32,758 bases of DNA from Candidatus Brevifilum fermentans (GCA_945877125.1 CAMCQT010000045.1:1-32758), one strand, 5' to 3'; shown: positions 15,863-25,035, counted from the first letter of the stretch. Program-made: numbers and translations. The notes: a model not told the origin generated them from the sequence alone.

Positions 15863-17563
15863 ATGGCAATCACACCCATAGATTCTTCCCTCTTGAAATT
15901 GGCCCCCACTTTCCAAACGGCGATCAAAGCGATTATCGAGTCGGAAAGTAATCCGCTTAAAAAAGTGCAGTCTCAGAAAGATCAGATCGATATACGGCGC
16001 GCTGTTTATACGGATGTGAAATCAAATCTTGACTCGCTGCAGAGCGCAATTCAAGCTTTGATCAGCAGCCAGTCCAGCTTTGGAATGAATTTGGTTGCCA
16101 AAGCCACTGTCACTCCTGGCACGGCCGGCAGCACTGTGTTGAGCGTCACTACCACTGAAAGCGCAGCTTCAGCCGATTATGACTTCTCCGGTTATACCGG
16201 TAATTCTGGTATCCAACTTGCCAAGGCTGAAAGCCGGGCCTCGGTGGTTTCTACCAGTTCTGATGTGGCGCTGAACAAAAGCGGTATCCTCTGGCTCGGC
16301 GGGACGGGCGTGGCTGCCTTGGGTGACTTTACCTCGCCCAGTACTTCAGTGTCAGCCGCCGCTCTCGGAACCGTGGCAGACGGTCAGCGTGAATTGGGTA
16401 CGGGCAATTACAGCGTGCAGATTCGTGATTCGGGCAGTGAACGCCAATTCCGCCTGGTCAATGCTGACGGCAGCGCCATGTCGATTCTTAACACAAGCGG
16501 CTCTGGTTACACTTCAACCTGGCAGACATTCACCGATGGCGATTATGACAGCGGGCGCGGTTTGAAATTGACCCTGAGTTCCTCTGGTGCTGTTGGAAGT
16601 ACATCTTTGCCGCTCTATACCGCCAAGGGTACTTCTGTCAATATCAGCGCATCTGACACCCAACGCACTATCGCAGCAGGGATCAACTCAGCTCTCCAAC
16701 CTGAGGGGCGCGACTTCAAGGCTTCCATCGTTTCCAATCAGTTGGTGCTTACGGGTGTCCAGAGTGGTGAAAACCACGGTTTGCTCTTCAGTGACGGTGA
16801 CAATCTTCTTGGTTTTGGCGCTGCGCTGCAAGTTGCTCAGAATGCCAAATTCAAAGTGAATGGTGTGGATGTTTCGCGGGCCAGCAACACTAACTTGACG
16901 GATGTGATCGACGGCGTGACACTCAACCTGTCATCTGATGCGGAAGGGAAGACTGCCCGATTGAGTGTCTCTGCTTCCTCTGATAAAGCCACGGGCTTGA
17001 TGACTACTTTGATGAGCAAATTCAATACTACATTCACGCATCTCTCTCAAAAATTAGCCAGCACTTCAAAAACAGAGGGCGAGAAGACCACCTATACGCG
17101 TGGAGCGTTATCAGGCGATGCGACCTTAAGCAGTTTCCGCAATGACATGTATTTCCGCATGAACCGGAATTACACCAACAGCGGCAGTTTCACCCGACTG
17201 GAGGATGTCGGTCTCAGTTTCGATAAAGATATGAAACTAACCTTCGACAGCACTAAATTCAACGATGCGCTCAAGAACCACTCCACCGATCTTACGGCGC
17301 TGTTGGATACGGGACTGGGCGAAATCAACAGCCTGGTTTCGCGCTTTTCAGGCAGCACGGGGATGGCGTCGAATACGCTGGCTGCCTTAGACCAACAGCG
17401 CGCCAGTTATGACAAGCGCATTGCGAAATACAACGAGGTGCTGACGGCCCGCAAGCAAGTACTGTTCAACCAGTATCTCGGCTATCAAAACCAACTGACG
17501 GACTACGGTTACCAGCAACAGATGTTAGATTCGATTTATGGAACTACCAGCGCTTCAGCCTAA
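15863..17563 (+). CDS. fliD: Flagellar filament cap FliD (HAP2)
   Basis: FliD caps the growing filament and helps flagellin subunits fold into place. The 566-residue protein has the FliD N-terminal pattern (helical start, NPLKKVQSQKDQI, LDSLQSAIQAL), a beta-rich middle, and the FliD C-terminal domain with FTRLEDVGLSFDKDMKLTFD and a closing coiled coil with YQNQLTDYGYQQQMLDSIYG. Residues 182-265 resemble the central domain of the flagellin encoded upstream. The RBS is AAGAAGG, at a suitable distance. It follows fliC across a strong hairpin, so it is probably transcribed by readthrough. Confidence 0.95.
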   Translation: MAITPIDSSLLKLAPTFQTAIKAIIESESNPLKKVQSQKDQIDIRRAVYTDVKSNLDSLQSAIQALISSQSSFGMNLVAKATVTPGTAGSTVLSVTTTESAASADYDFSGYTGNSGIQLAKAESRASVVSTSSDVALNKSGILWLGGTGVAALGDFTSPSTSVSAAALGTVADGQRELGTGNYSVQIRDSGSERQFRLVNADGSAMSILNTSGSGYTSTWQTFTDGDYDSGRGLKLTLSSSGAVGSTSLPLYTAKGTSVNISASDTQRTIAAGINSALQPEGRDFKASIVSNQLVLTGVQSGENHGLLFSDGDNLLGFGAALQVAQNAKFKVNGVDVSRASNTNLTDVIDGVTLNLSSDAEGKTARLSVSASSDKATGLMTTLMSKFNTTFTHLSQKLASTSKTEGEKTTYTRGALSGDATLSSFRNDMYFRMNRNYTNSGSFTRLEDVGLSFDKDMKLTFDSTKFNDALKNHSTDLTALLDTGLGEINSLVSRFSGSTGMASNTLAALDQQRASYDKRIAKYNEVLTARKQVLFNQYLGYQNQLTDYGYQQQMLDSIYGTTSASA

Positions 17564-17646
17564 AACCGGGCAGCGCCTGGCTTCTCTACAGTGAGATTGA
17601 CGGTCGAGCATGAGGCTTGACCCATTTGAAAAAAATGTACTTCCCC

Positions 17647-17670
17647 CTGCAAGGATGCAGAGAAAGGATG
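17647..17670 (+). promoter_or_regulatory. flaG leader hairpin and RBS, possible CsrA site
   Basis: A 5-bp stem CTGCA/TGCAG with AGGA in the loop (17647-17660) sits just before the ribosome binding site AAAGGATG (17663-17670). Both GGA sites are in a CsrA-like context (CAAGGATG and AAAGGATGTG, against the published consensus RUACARGGAUGU). The arrangement parallels the fliC leader. Confidence 0.42.
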
Positions 17671-17676
17671 TGAGCT

Positions 17677-18000
17677 ATGAGTGATAATTCAATTAATCCA
17701 ATTAGCAATAATGCGCAACTAGCCGCCGTGACCAGCGCGTTTCTTAAGACGCAGGTAAAGGCACCGGTTAAGGCGCCGGTAGAAGAAACTTCTGATCAGG
17801 ATAAATCGTCAAAGCCGGTGGAACCCGAACCTGAGCAGCTTGACAGCTCAACCAATATTTCGGTCAACTTCCGTGTCAATGAAGATAATGAAGTTGTTGC
17901 ATTTATTGTTGACCGCAATTCGCATCGCGTATTACGCTCCATACCGGTCAGTGAATTTTATAAAATGCAAGCTGGCGAATTATTGAAACTGGCTGCCTGA
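17677..18000 (+). CDS. flaG: FlaG family protein
   Basis: A small flagellar protein (107 residues) often found between flagellin and cap genes; it influences filament length in some bacteria. The first 55 residues are low-complexity with Pro/Lys/Glu (KAPVKAPVEE). The conserved FlaG domain follows: NFRVNEDNEVVAFIVDRNSHRVLRSIPV, ending FYKMQAGELLKLAA. The RBS AAAGGA lies eight bases before the ATG. Its precise function is not established even in model species. Confidence 0.9.
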   Translation: MSDNSINPISNNAQLAAVTSAFLKTQVKAPVKAPVEETSDQDKSSKPVEPEPEQLDSSTNISVNFRVNEDNEVVAFIVDRNSHRVLRSIPVSEFYKMQAGELLKLAA

Positions 18001-18130
18001 AACTGTACATAAATCGTATTGCCATCCTATCTTATTTCCTTTGCTATTTAGAGACTGTAAGATGGTTATTACGTTCTTGAAATTTGCATGAAACATCCAT
18101 CAAAAATTTATGTGGAATTAATTGTACAGC

Positions 18131-18160
18131 GCTCAAGATTGAGGGAAGTCAGCCGAAACT
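18131..18160 (+). promoter_or_regulatory. Candidate flagellar sigma (sigma-28-like) promoter of fliS
   Basis: GCTCAAG (18131-18137), 14 bases, GCCGAAACT (18152-18160), about 48 bases before the fliS ATG. Both half-sites and the spacing are identical to the motif upstream of fliC. The surrounding 208-base gap holds no other clear element. Confidence 0.6.
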
Positions 18161-18208
18161 GATTTCATGGAACAATCCATAAATAAAACTCATTGAGGAC
18201 CGGTAACC

Positions 18209-18589
18209 ATGTACCTAGCAGCTTATAGCAATCAATATCGAAAACAGGATGTAATGAATGCCAGCCCGCTTCGTTTGGTAATTATGACCTACGATCTGGC
18301 AATCCGTTCCTGCGAACAACAGGATTTTAGTAAATCCATCAAGACCATCAGTGCGCTCCGTGACACTTTGGATCTGGATTATCCCGAAGTCTCCAGCGGT
18401 CTGTTTAGCTTGTACCAGTGGTGCCTGGAATGTATCCGCAAAGGTGATTATGCTTCAGCCACCAATGTCCTTACTGAACTTCGCGGCGCCTGGGTTGCAA
18501 CCGAACAAAAAATCGCCTCACGGCAGATCCCCGTCAGCGTTAGCACTGCCCCCGCATATTCCACTTCCTTTGGCAACATCTTAACTTGA
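18209..18589 (+). CDS. fliS: Flagellin export chaperone FliS
   Basis: FliS binds the flagellin C-terminus and prevents early polymerisation. The 126-residue protein shows the family pattern: an N-terminal Y-x-x-Y region (AAYSNQYRKQDVMNASPLRL), MTYDLAI, a middle RDTLDLDYPEVSSGL, LYQWCLECI, and VLTELRGAW near the end. The RBS is GAGGA, nine bases before the ATG. Its own promoter-like motif lies upstream and an intrinsic terminator follows, so it may be transcribed alone as well as by readthrough from flaG. Confidence 0.94.
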   Translation: MYLAAYSNQYRKQDVMNASPLRLVIMTYDLAIRSCEQQDFSKSIKTISALRDTLDLDYPEVSSGLFSLYQWCLECIRKGDYASATNVLTELRGAWVATEQKIASRQIPVSVSTAPAYSTSFGNILT

Positions 18590-18699
18590 TAGATTAGATT
18601 TCCTGTATTTATCAGAAGGCAAGCGTAGAAGCAACAGCAATCAACCGGCAGATCGTCACCCGGCTTTGAAAATAGATGACCCATTGGGCAACAAAGAGC

Positions 18700-18738
18700 A
18701 AGCGCCTTTCCGCAAGGAAGAGGGCGCTTTGTTTTTTA
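18700..18738 (+). terminator. Intrinsic terminator after fliS
   Basis: AAGCGCC pairs with GGCGCTT, with an inner TTCC/GGAA around a GCAA tetraloop, and a run of six T follows directly. It separates the filament genes from the hook/basal-body operon. Confidence 0.85.
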
Positions 18739-18825
18739 TTCACACAAAATTTATTTTAACTTCACATGGCTTTTACTCCCTTAAACCTCTGGCTTTGATA
18801 ATATCAGTGCAACAAGGAGCACATC

Positions 18826-19272
18826 ATGAGTTTTTGGGAAGCACTCCGCATTGGTTCGTCCGGACTTACAGCCCAGCGTTTACGTCTGGATCTGATCTCG
18901 AACAATATTGCAAACGCACAGACCACTCGCACCGAAAAGGGCGGAGCCTACCAGCGTCAGGATGTTGTTTTTATGCCTGAAGAAAAAACCGCTTTTGTAC
19001 CCCAGGCTGTCGCGGATCGCCGGGGTGGGTTGAGCAGCTTGCAGGGCGGGGTGCGCGTGGCTGAAATCACCACCGATACAGAAACAGGTCCCAGAGTATA
19101 TGACCCCACACATCCAGACGCAGATGCTGATGGATACGTCACATACCCGAACGTGGATATTGTCGTTGAGATGACCAACATGCTCTCTGCAACTCGTTCC
19201 TATGAAGCCAACCTGGCTTCCATTGAAGCCGTAAAACGTATGGCGCTGAAAGCTCTTGAGATCGGCAGGTAA
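18826..19272 (+). CDS. flgC: Flagellar proximal rod protein FlgC
   Basis: FlgC forms part of the proximal rod through the peptidoglycan. The 148-residue protein has the axial-protein N-terminus (ALRIGSSGLTAQRLRLDLISNNIANAQT) and the FlgC ending (VDIVVEMTNMLSATRSYEANLASIEAVKRMALKAL, cited here as the region of residues 108-146). The length is typical. AAGGAG lies seven bases before the ATG. It is the first gene of the basal-body operon, two bases before fliE. Its usual partner flgB is not beside it but about 6.3 kb downstream. Confidence 0.95.
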   Translation: MSFWEALRIGSSGLTAQRLRLDLISNNIANAQTTRTEKGGAYQRQDVVFMPEEKTAFVPQAVADRRGGLSSLQGGVRVAEITTDTETGPRVYDPTHPDADADGYVTYPNVDIVVEMTNMLSATRSYEANLASIEAVKRMALKALEIGR

Positions 19273-19274
19273 AC

Positions 19275-19580
19275 ATGTCAATTCAATCCATTGGTTCAAA
19301 TCCAATTCCGCCGATACCTGCGATCAACTCAACTCAGAAGCCTGTTGCAAGCGGTTCTGCCACACAGATCACCCAAACTTTTGAAACCATGCTGAACACG
19401 CTCAACGAATCCCAGCTAAGTTCCGATGCGCTGGTTGAAAAAATGGCACGGGGCGAAAGCGTTGATTTGCATGAAGTGATGATCGGCATGGAAGAAAATA
19501 ATGTTAACTTCAACGTAGCGCTAGGCATCCGCGACAAGTTGATCGAGGCCTATCGCGAAGTGATGAGAATGCAAGTCTAA
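19275..19580 (+). CDS. fliE: MS-ring/rod junction protein FliE
   Basis: FliE links the FliF ring to the rod and is an early export substrate. The 101-residue protein has the family C-terminal core: FETMLNTLNESQLSSDALVEK, then GESVDLHEVMIGMEENNVNFNVAL and a terminal helix with LIEAYREVMRMQV. The N-terminus is Pro/Ser-rich and unstructured, as usual. It starts two bases after the flgC stop. Confidence 0.95.
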   Translation: MSIQSIGSNPIPPIPAINSTQKPVASGSATQITQTFETMLNTLNESQLSSDALVEKMARGESVDLHEVMIGMEENNVNFNVALGIRDKLIEAYREVMRMQV

Positions 19581-19600
19581 ACTTATCTGGGACCTGAATT

Positions 19601-21274
19601 ATGTTTGCAACCATTCAACAACAATTTACATCGTACTGGAAAAAACAAAGCCTCGGAAAACAGATCACCATGGTGGCATTGACCCTGGCTGTCTTGATCC
19701 TGACGCCCGTATTAGTTAACTGGGCCAACACCCCAAGTTACGCCGTTGCCTACACCGGGTTGAGTGAAACGGACGCCGCTCAGATCGTCCAGAAGTTGGA
19801 TGACAACAGCATTTCATATCAACTAAAAAATAGCGGCACCATCGAGGTTCCCAGCGACCAGGTCTACACAACCCGTTTGCTCATGGCTCGTGACGGGCTG
19901 CCCGAATCAAGCACCGTGGGCTACGAATTATTTAGCGGAACTTCAATGCTGGGGATGACGGAATTTTCTCAACAAGTTAATTATCAGCGGGCGATTGAAG
20001 GCGAACTTCAACGGACGATCGGCAGCCTTGAAGCTGTGCAAGCCGTCCGAGTGCATTTGGTGACACCTGAGAAGTCTCTGCTTTCCTCCGATCAGGCGCT
20101 CAGCACCGCTTCTGTCACCATTCAGGTTAACCCGGGTCATACGTTGGATGCCGCTCAAGTGCGGGCTATTACTCACTTGATCGCCAGCAGCGTGGAAGGA
20201 TTAGACGCTGGTAACGTGGTTGTGGTGGATAGTGCCGGGAATCTACTGGCAGATGGAATTAGCACAAATGGCGAATCGGATCAGTCTTTAAAAGACGATC
20301 AGCGCGCCGCCGAACTGGCTTATGCAGCCGAAGTGCAAAAGCGGGTGCAATCCCTGCTCGATAAAATTCTCGGGCCCAACCGCTCAAGTGTGCAAGCCAC
20401 TGTTGAAATGGATTGGACTCAGCGCGAAATCACATCCAACACGTATGCGCCAACCGAAGTTGCCCTGCGTAGTTCACAGATCATTAACGAAAGTTCAACA
20501 GATGGCGGTACGACCGGCGGAGTGCCAGGGGCTACATCCAATTTGCCCACTCCTGTAGCCACAACAACCGGCACGGGAACTTCCTCATATCAACGCAGCG
20601 AAGAAGTTCTAAACTATGAAGTCAGTCAAACTCAATTACATGAAATTATTACTCCAGGCAAAGTCAACCGCGTCTCGGTATCCGTGATGGTTGATAACGT
20701 CAGTGACGCCGCCCAGTTGACTTCCATCAAATCGGCAGTTGAAGTGGCCGCAGGTATTGATACAACACGCGGCGACCAGATCGTTGTTGAATCCTTTGCC
20801 TTTGACCGCACAGCTCTGGATGCGCTGACTGTGGAATTGGCTAAACAGCAGCAGCAGGAACTCTATTTACGAATTGGAATGGCGGTTGGGGCGGCTCTGG
20901 TTGTGCTTGCTCTGCTATTTTTTGTCCTGAGAATGATGAGCAATTTACGCAATGCATCCAAGGACTCATGGAAGACTGTCCTACGGCCGGCAAGCGAATT
21001 AGCCGCGCTGCAAGATGAGTATGCCGCACCTGCTTTGAAGTTACAAGCTGATTTGTCCACTGCGCTTTCTCGGCTGGCAGAACAATCTGGCGAATCAACT
21101 GACGCGAAATCTGGCAATGAAGATGTGGTTGTGCAGGTTCACTCCAAAAACCGCCAAGCCACGGCATCTGAGGATGAACAAAATTCCCGTGTTATTTCCA
21201 GACTGACGGAAGAAAATCCTGCCACGGTGGCAGAGATTATCCAACTCTGGTTGAATGAGAGCAAAAAGTCATGA
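19601..21274 (+). CDS. fliF: MS-ring protein FliF
   Basis: FliF builds the membrane-embedded MS ring, the base of the flagellum. The 557-residue protein has two transmembrane segments, near residues 22-44 (TMVALTLAVLILTPVLV) and about 425-447 (GMAVGAALVVLALLFFVL). Between them are the periplasmic ring-building motifs, including AVAYTGLSETDAAQI, ARDGLPESSTVGYELF and VHLVTPEKSL. The C-terminal tail (AEIIQLWLNES) is the FliG-binding segment. The stop codon overlaps the fliG start as ATGA, so the two partners are translationally coupled. Confidence 0.97.
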   Translation: MFATIQQQFTSYWKKQSLGKQITMVALTLAVLILTPVLVNWANTPSYAVAYTGLSETDAAQIVQKLDDNSISYQLKNSGTIEVPSDQVYTTRLLMARDGLPESSTVGYELFSGTSMLGMTEFSQQVNYQRAIEGELQRTIGSLEAVQAVRVHLVTPEKSLLSSDQALSTASVTIQVNPGHTLDAAQVRAITHLIASSVEGLDAGNVVVVDSAGNLLADGISTNGESDQSLKDDQRAAELAYAAEVQKRVQSLLDKILGPNRSSVQATVEMDWTQREITSNTYAPTEVALRSSQIINESSTDGGTTGGVPGATSNLPTPVATTTGTGTSSYQRSEEVLNYEVSQTQLHEIITPGKVNRVSVSVMVDNVSDAAQLTSIKSAVEVAAGIDTTRGDQIVVESFAFDRTALDALTVELAKQQQQELYLRIGMAVGAALVVLALLFFVLRMMSNLRNASKDSWKTVLRPASELAALQDEYAAPALKLQADLSTALSRLAEQSGESTDAKSGNEDVVVQVHSKNRQATASEDEQNSRVISRLTEENPATVAEIIQLWLNESKKS

Positions 21275-22272
21275 TCTCTGGGCTCGATAAAGCCTCTGCG
21301 CTTTTACTTGGCTTGGGTGTCGATCTGTCATCTCGCGTCCTTCAATATCTGAGCGAAGGTGAGATCGAACAGGTTCTCCTGGTGCTGGGCAAGGCTGGGG
21401 TGGTATCGCCCTCGGTTCGTCATGAGGCGTTGAAAGAAGCCTGCGAATTAAGTCTGGCAGATGGCGCCGAGCAGCGCGGCGGAATCGAATATAGCCGCCA
21501 GCTTTTGGCACGCGCAGTGGGTCCGCGCCGCGGCACAGAAATTTTGGAACGTATCTCCATCCACCAACAGCTATCCTCCTTTGAGATGCTCAAGAATGCC
21601 AATGCGCGCGAAGTTGCAATTTTGCTCCAGGAGGAAATGCCCCAAACCATAGCTTTGGTACTCTCCTATTTGGAAGCGAAGGTTGCCGCAGACATTCTAA
21701 CCAGCATGACCAAGGAAAATCAGATCGAGGTGACTTTGCGTCTGGCGGCCATGGATCGGGTTTCTCCGCAGGTGGTTCAGCAAGTTGAAAAAAGTCTTAA
21801 GAATAAACTTTCCAGCGTGATCAATGAAGCAGATTTTCGAGCAACTGGCGGCGTGGCATTTTTGGTGAAAATGCTCAATCAGGTGGATCGCGGCGCGCAG
21901 AAATCCATCTTTGAAGCTCTCGAAACAACCAACGCTAAACTGGTTGAAGAGATCCGCGCCAACATGTTTACATTTGATGACGTGATCAAACTTGATGACC
22001 GCGCCATGCAGCGTATTCTGCGCGATGTCAACAAGGCTGATCTGGCGTTGGCGCTCAAGGGCGCGCCTGAACATCTTAAAGAAAGAGTGTATGCCAATCT
22101 TTCGGAAAGAGCGCGCGAAAACCTGAAAGAGGAAATTGATATTCTTGGTCCTCAGTTAGCCAAGAATGTTTACATATCTCAACGCAAGATCGTGGATGCG
22201 GTTCGTTCGTTGGAAGAATCAGGCGAAATTGTGATCTCTGGCGGCGGAGGCGGCGATGAAGTCATTCAATAA
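21271..22272 (+). CDS. fliG: Rotor switch protein FliG
   Basis: FliG couples the MS ring to the C-ring and takes torque from the stator. The 333-residue length is typical. The N-terminal FliF-binding domain opens with DKASALLLGLG. The middle domain has the EHPQ-like segment EEMPQTIALVLSYL. The C-terminal torque domain contains MFTFDDVIKLDDRAMQRIL and a charged helix (ANLSERARENLKEEI). The other switch proteins FliM and FliN/FliY are not encoded in the window. The gene overlaps fliF by 4 bases and fliH by 17. Confidence 0.97.
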   Translation: MISGLDKASALLLGLGVDLSSRVLQYLSEGEIEQVLLVLGKAGVVSPSVRHEALKEACELSLADGAEQRGGIEYSRQLLARAVGPRRGTEILERISIHQQLSSFEMLKNANAREVAILLQEEMPQTIALVLSYLEAKVAADILTSMTKENQIEVTLRLAAMDRVSPQVVQQVEKSLKNKLSSVINEADFRATGGVAFLVKMLNQVDRGAQKSIFEALETTNAKLVEEIRANMFTFDDVIKLDDRAMQRILRDVNKADLALALKGAPEHLKERVYANLSERARENLKEEIDILGPQLAKNVYISQRKIVDAVRSLEESGEIVISGGGGGDEVIQ

Positions 22273-23227
22273 CATTCACCCGAATGCTGCCTTTGAAAAA
22301 GCTGAGGCTTGGACTCCGCCTGAGTTGGGACTTGAGCTTTCGGCGGGCGTAAAAGGTATTCAAAAGAAACAGGTTCTTGCTGTCTTTGGCAATGACGAAA
22401 GTAACGCGAACAATAAAGCAAAAGTACAACCGTCGGCAATACATTCGGCAGACACAAACCAAAGCTTCACTGCGTGGCAGCCCGGCGTTATTAATCCAAA
22501 AACCACTGAGGTTCGCAAGGCAGACTGGACCTTTATCGAGGTAGCCGAAGATTCTTCTGATGAACAAGATCAGGCTAGGATGGCTAAGTTTTTTTCGGGC
22601 GGCGCTACTCAACTGGAACAATTCAATCCAGAAAATGAAGCGTCGATTATTTTGGAGCGCGCGCGTATTCAAGCGGAGGAGATCATTCTTGCGGCTCAAG
22701 CCGAGGCTGATGACGTGATTCTGCAAGCCCAATCTGAAATTGATGAACAGAAAAAACAAGGTTATCAGCAAGGTCAAAACGAAGCACGACTTGAAATTGA
22801 AAATTCAATAAAAGCAGTTCACGGCATGGTTGAAGAAGTGAAAAAATGGAAGACCGCGCTCATGGCACAAGGTGAGCAAATTCTGGTCGAGATGTTGAAG
22901 GAAATTTCGAGAAAGATGTTTGGCGACGGCGTTGAACTGGATAAAAATGCCCTCCAGGCTAACTTAAGCCGGATCATGGAAAGCGCACACGGATTGGGTA
23001 GTTTGAATATTTTCCTTAACCCTAAAGATGCAAGAATTTTAGATTCTTCGTGGGCAGATCAATATTTGTTGGTCTCAGGCGGGCAGGCGAAGATCATTCC
23101 GTCTGACAATATTATACGCGGCGGTTGTTACGTAAAAGGCAACATGGGAACCGTGGATGGACGTGTGGAAACACAACTTGATGCATTTTTGCAGACCTTT
23201 GATGAAGTAAGCAACTTAGCCGAGTAA
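22256..23227 (+). CDS. fliH: Export apparatus ATPase regulator FliH
   Basis: FliH binds and regulates FliI at the export gate. The 323-residue protein has a long variable N-terminus (about 110 residues). A coiled coil follows, rich in Ala/Glu/Gln (ILERARIQAEEIILAAQAEA), with the glycine-containing GYQQGQNEARLEIE segment, then the V-ATPase E-subunit-like C-terminal domain, which ends in IIRGGCYVKG and GTVDGRVETQLDAF. The start overlaps fliG by 17 bases; GGAGG within fliG is correctly spaced. It is longer than most FliH proteins because of the N-terminal extension. Confidence 0.9.
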   Translation: MKSFNNIHPNAAFEKAEAWTPPELGLELSAGVKGIQKKQVLAVFGNDESNANNKAKVQPSAIHSADTNQSFTAWQPGVINPKTTEVRKADWTFIEVAEDSSDEQDQARMAKFFSGGATQLEQFNPENEASIILERARIQAEEIILAAQAEADDVILQAQSEIDEQKKQGYQQGQNEARLEIENSIKAVHGMVEEVKKWKTALMAQGEQILVEMLKEISRKMFGDGVELDKNALQANLSRIMESAHGLGSLNIFLNPKDARILDSSWADQYLLVSGGQAKIIPSDNIIRGGCYVKGNMGTVDGRVETQLDAFLQTFDEVSNLAE

Positions 23228-23230
23228 ATT

Positions 23231-24562
23231 ATGGAAACACATACACCCGATCTTTCACGTTTTAGCAAAGCCATCAATAACCTTAATCCGCTGTCAGTCA
23301 CCGGGCGGGTTGTTCAAGTGGTTGGACTGACGGTTGAGATCATGGGGCTAAACTGCCAGATCGGTGAAATTTGCGAGATTCAAACTCACAATAAAACTTC
23401 TTTGATGGCTGAAGCGATTGGCTTTCGGAATAACCGCATGTTGCTCATGCCGCTTGGCAGTATGGACGGCATCCAACCAGACAGCACCGTGCGTTCAGTT
23501 TCTCATGCGTTCAGGGCTCCCGTCGGCAGATCGTTGATCGGCAGAGTTTTGAACGGGTTGGGCGAACCCATTGACAGCAAGGGCCCGCTAAAAAATATCA
23601 ATTTGGTTTCCACCAATCAAGCGCCCCCGCATCCATTGGAACGTTCTGCAATTGAAGAACCGCTTGTCACCGGCGTGCGCGTCATTGATGGAATGTTGAC
23701 TTGCGGCAAAGGTCAGCGTATGGGTATCTTTGCCGGTAGTGGCGTCGGAAAAAGTTCACTGCTTGGCGCGATTGCGCGCAATTCAAAAAGCGATATTTCG
23801 GTCATTGCTCTGATCGGTGAGCGCGGACGTGAAGTACGTGAATTTTTGGAGCGTGATCTGGGTCCCGAAGGCTTGGCGCGTTCAGTCATCATCGTCTCAA
23901 CTTCTGACCAGCCGGCGCTGATGCGTTTGAAAGCAGCCTCAGTCGCCATGACCATCGCCGAGTACTTCCGCGACAGCGGCATGGATGTGATGTTTATGAT
24001 GGATTCGGTGACCCGTTACGCCATGGCACAACGTGAGATCGGTTTGTCAATTGGTGAGCCGCCCGCCAGCAAGGGCTATACCCCGTCTGTGTTTGCCATG
24101 CTGCCCCGCCTTCTTGAACGTGCCGGTAGGGGAGCGGTGGGTTCGATCACCGGCTTCTTCACCGTTTTGGTTGAAGGCGACGATTTCAACGAGCCGATCT
24201 GCGATGCGGTGCGCGGCATTTTGGATGGACACATCATCCTCAGCCGAACCCTGGCGGCGCGGAATCATTATCCGGCAATCGATGTCTTGAACAGCGTCAG
24301 CCGTGTTATGCCTGCGATCACAACGAAGGGACACTTGCAACTGGCGTCTTTTGCGCGGAAAAATTTGGCAGTCTTTGAAAAAGTTCGTGACCTGGTCAAT
24401 ATCGGCGCTTATGTCAAAGGCTCTGATCCCGAGGTGGACACGGCTCTGCTCGTGATGCCTGAACTAACCAGCTACCTGCAACAAGACCGTACTGATGTGA
24501 GCTCGTTCGAAGATACCCTGCAATCTTTAACTGAAATCAGCCAGATATCGTCAATCCATTAA
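23231..24562 (+). CDS. fliI: Flagellar export ATPase FliI
   Basis: An F1-beta-like ATPase that unfolds and feeds substrates to the flagellar export gate. The 443-residue protein has Walker A GSGVGKSS (around residue 170), IGERGREVREF, Walker B VMFMMDSVTRYA, and the FliI-specific region GEPPASKGYTPSVFAMLPRL. The N-terminal beta-barrel domain is present (VTGRVVQVVG). It starts three bases after fliH without a strong Shine-Dalgarno, so it is probably coupled to fliH. Confidence 0.97.
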   Translation: METHTPDLSRFSKAINNLNPLSVTGRVVQVVGLTVEIMGLNCQIGEICEIQTHNKTSLMAEAIGFRNNRMLLMPLGSMDGIQPDSTVRSVSHAFRAPVGRSLIGRVLNGLGEPIDSKGPLKNINLVSTNQAPPHPLERSAIEEPLVTGVRVIDGMLTCGKGQRMGIFAGSGVGKSSLLGAIARNSKSDISVIALIGERGREVREFLERDLGPEGLARSVIIVSTSDQPALMRLKAASVAMTIAEYFRDSGMDVMFMMDSVTRYAMAQREIGLSIGEPPASKGYTPSVFAMLPRLLERAGRGAVGSITGFFTVLVEGDDFNEPICDAVRGILDGHIILSRTLAARNHYPAIDVLNSVSRVMPAITTKGHLQLASFARKNLAVFEKVRDLVNIGAYVKGSDPEVDTALLVMPELTSYLQQDRTDVSSFEDTLQSLTEISQISSIH

Positions 24563-24576
24563 ATTGAGGCATCCAC

Positions 24577-25029
24577 ATGACACCTAAATTCTCACTACAA
24601 ACTGTTTTGGATTTTCGGCACGGGAAAGTGGAACTGCTGGAAATTGAACTGGGCAAACTGCTGGCTGCTCATCAGAAAACACAATCTTTGTTTACTGCAT
24701 TGCAGGAATATCAAATCAGCCTTCTCGACCAGTTGAGCGTGACACAGTCCGGTGAAATTGACCTGGTCAGGATGAATTTGCTGCGCCTGAATATTTTGCA
24801 AGTCGGTGAACAAATTGAACTCGTAGCGATTGAGTTAAAAAAACAGGTTAAAGAAATTGAAATCAAAAGGGCTGAAATGATCAAAGCCAGGCAGTCTGAG
24901 GAGACTCTGGAAATCTTGAAGCGCAACCGCAATGAACTTTATCTGGCTGAACAGGTTCAGATCGAAGCTCAGGCGCAGGATGATATTTATATTGCCCGGG
25001 CATTTCGCAATCAACAGCAAGGAGCCTAA
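24577..25029 (+). CDS. fliJ: Flagellar export chaperone FliJ
   Basis: A coiled-coil protein of 150 residues, matching FliJ in length, position (directly after fliI) and character. The start (FSLQTVLDFRHGKVELLEIELGKL, residues 4-27) is the usual FliJ opening. Long heptad-rich helices follow, and there are no membrane segments. FliJ works like the gamma subunit of the F1 motor within FliI and escorts chaperones. GAGG lies seven bases before the ATG. Confidence 0.85.
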   Translation: MTPKFSLQTVLDFRHGKVELLEIELGKLLAAHQKTQSLFTALQEYQISLLDQLSVTQSGEIDLVRMNLLRLNILQVGEQIELVAIELKKQVKEIEIKRAEMIKARQSEETLEILKRNRNELYLAEQVQIEAQAQDDIYIARAFRNQQQGA

Positions 25030-25035
25030 AAAATA

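Noticed and set aside
18772-18802. Sigma-70 promoter before flgC (TTTACT ... GATAAT)
   Set aside because: Spacing of 19 and weak half-sites make it too uncertain to list, although a promoter must lie between the fliS terminator and flgC.
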